A DNA stretch of 5,942 nt from Verrucomicrobiota bacterium (GTDB lineage: Bacteria > Verrucomicrobiota > Verrucomicrobiia > Chthoniobacterales > UBA10450): contig QHOR01000083.1 in NCBI GenBank assembly GCA_003219395.1, positions 451 through 6,392 of the forward strand, read 5' to 3'. The position numbers and the translations under genes are program-made. Shown here in pieces: positions 5,941 to 5,942 of the stretch. The notes under the pieces were generated by a model, which saw only the letters and a list, made by a program, of their open reading frames with translations, was not told where the DNA came from and ran no database searches. The stretch's first letter is position 1; each line of letters starts with the position of its first letter.

Positions 5941-5942
5941 TG

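Overview
The window is ordinary-looking bacterial chromosome, with moderate GC content and tightly packed genes. It has no tRNA, rRNA, insertion sequence, CRISPR array or phage gene that I can see. An outer-membrane porin and three proteins with cleavable signal peptides or membrane segments point to a Gram-negative (diderm) bacterium. Weak Shine-Dalgarno sites, the mix of an OprO/P-type porin, a free-standing HPr and a DUF1460 enzyme, and the overall codon style would suit a Verrucomicrobia- or Acidobacteria-like soil organism. That placement is an impression, not a result.

Left and centre (1-3943, + strand) form a transport block. It opens with the C-terminal two thirds of a phosphate-selective-porin-like beta-barrel cut by the window edge (1-795). 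A small basic ORF of 62 residues with a good ribosome binding site follows (829-1017). Next comes a complete NitT/TauT-type ABC importer: periplasmic binding protein (1079-2047), ATPase (2047-2880) and permease (2877-3644). The last cistron is an HPr-like phosphocarrier (3641-3943). The last four genes are joined by TAATG, ATGA and ATGA overlaps, so they are almost certainly one translationally coupled operon. The porin and the small ORF lie 33 and 61 bases upstream in the same direction and may belong to it. Together they would form a route for a small oxyanion or organic anion (nitrate, sulfonate, taurine or similar) across both membranes. The exact substrate cannot be read from the sequence.

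Right side (3940-5940): a DUF1460 NlpC/P60-like putative peptidoglycan amidase runs leftward (3940-4827), and its stop codon overlaps the HPr stop codon tail to tail. It is divergent from a metallo-beta-lactamase-fold hydrolase of the NAPE-PLD/UlaG-like group (4981-5940). A 153-base AT-richer spacer between them should hold both promoters.

The most interesting points are the HPr gene locked into an ABC importer operon and the unrecognised small protein with a duplicated FxxxLRxLW motif. Two potential mRNA hairpins, one before the binding-protein start and one just inside the ATPase gene, are also worth a look. I found no convincing evidence for a wholly new system.
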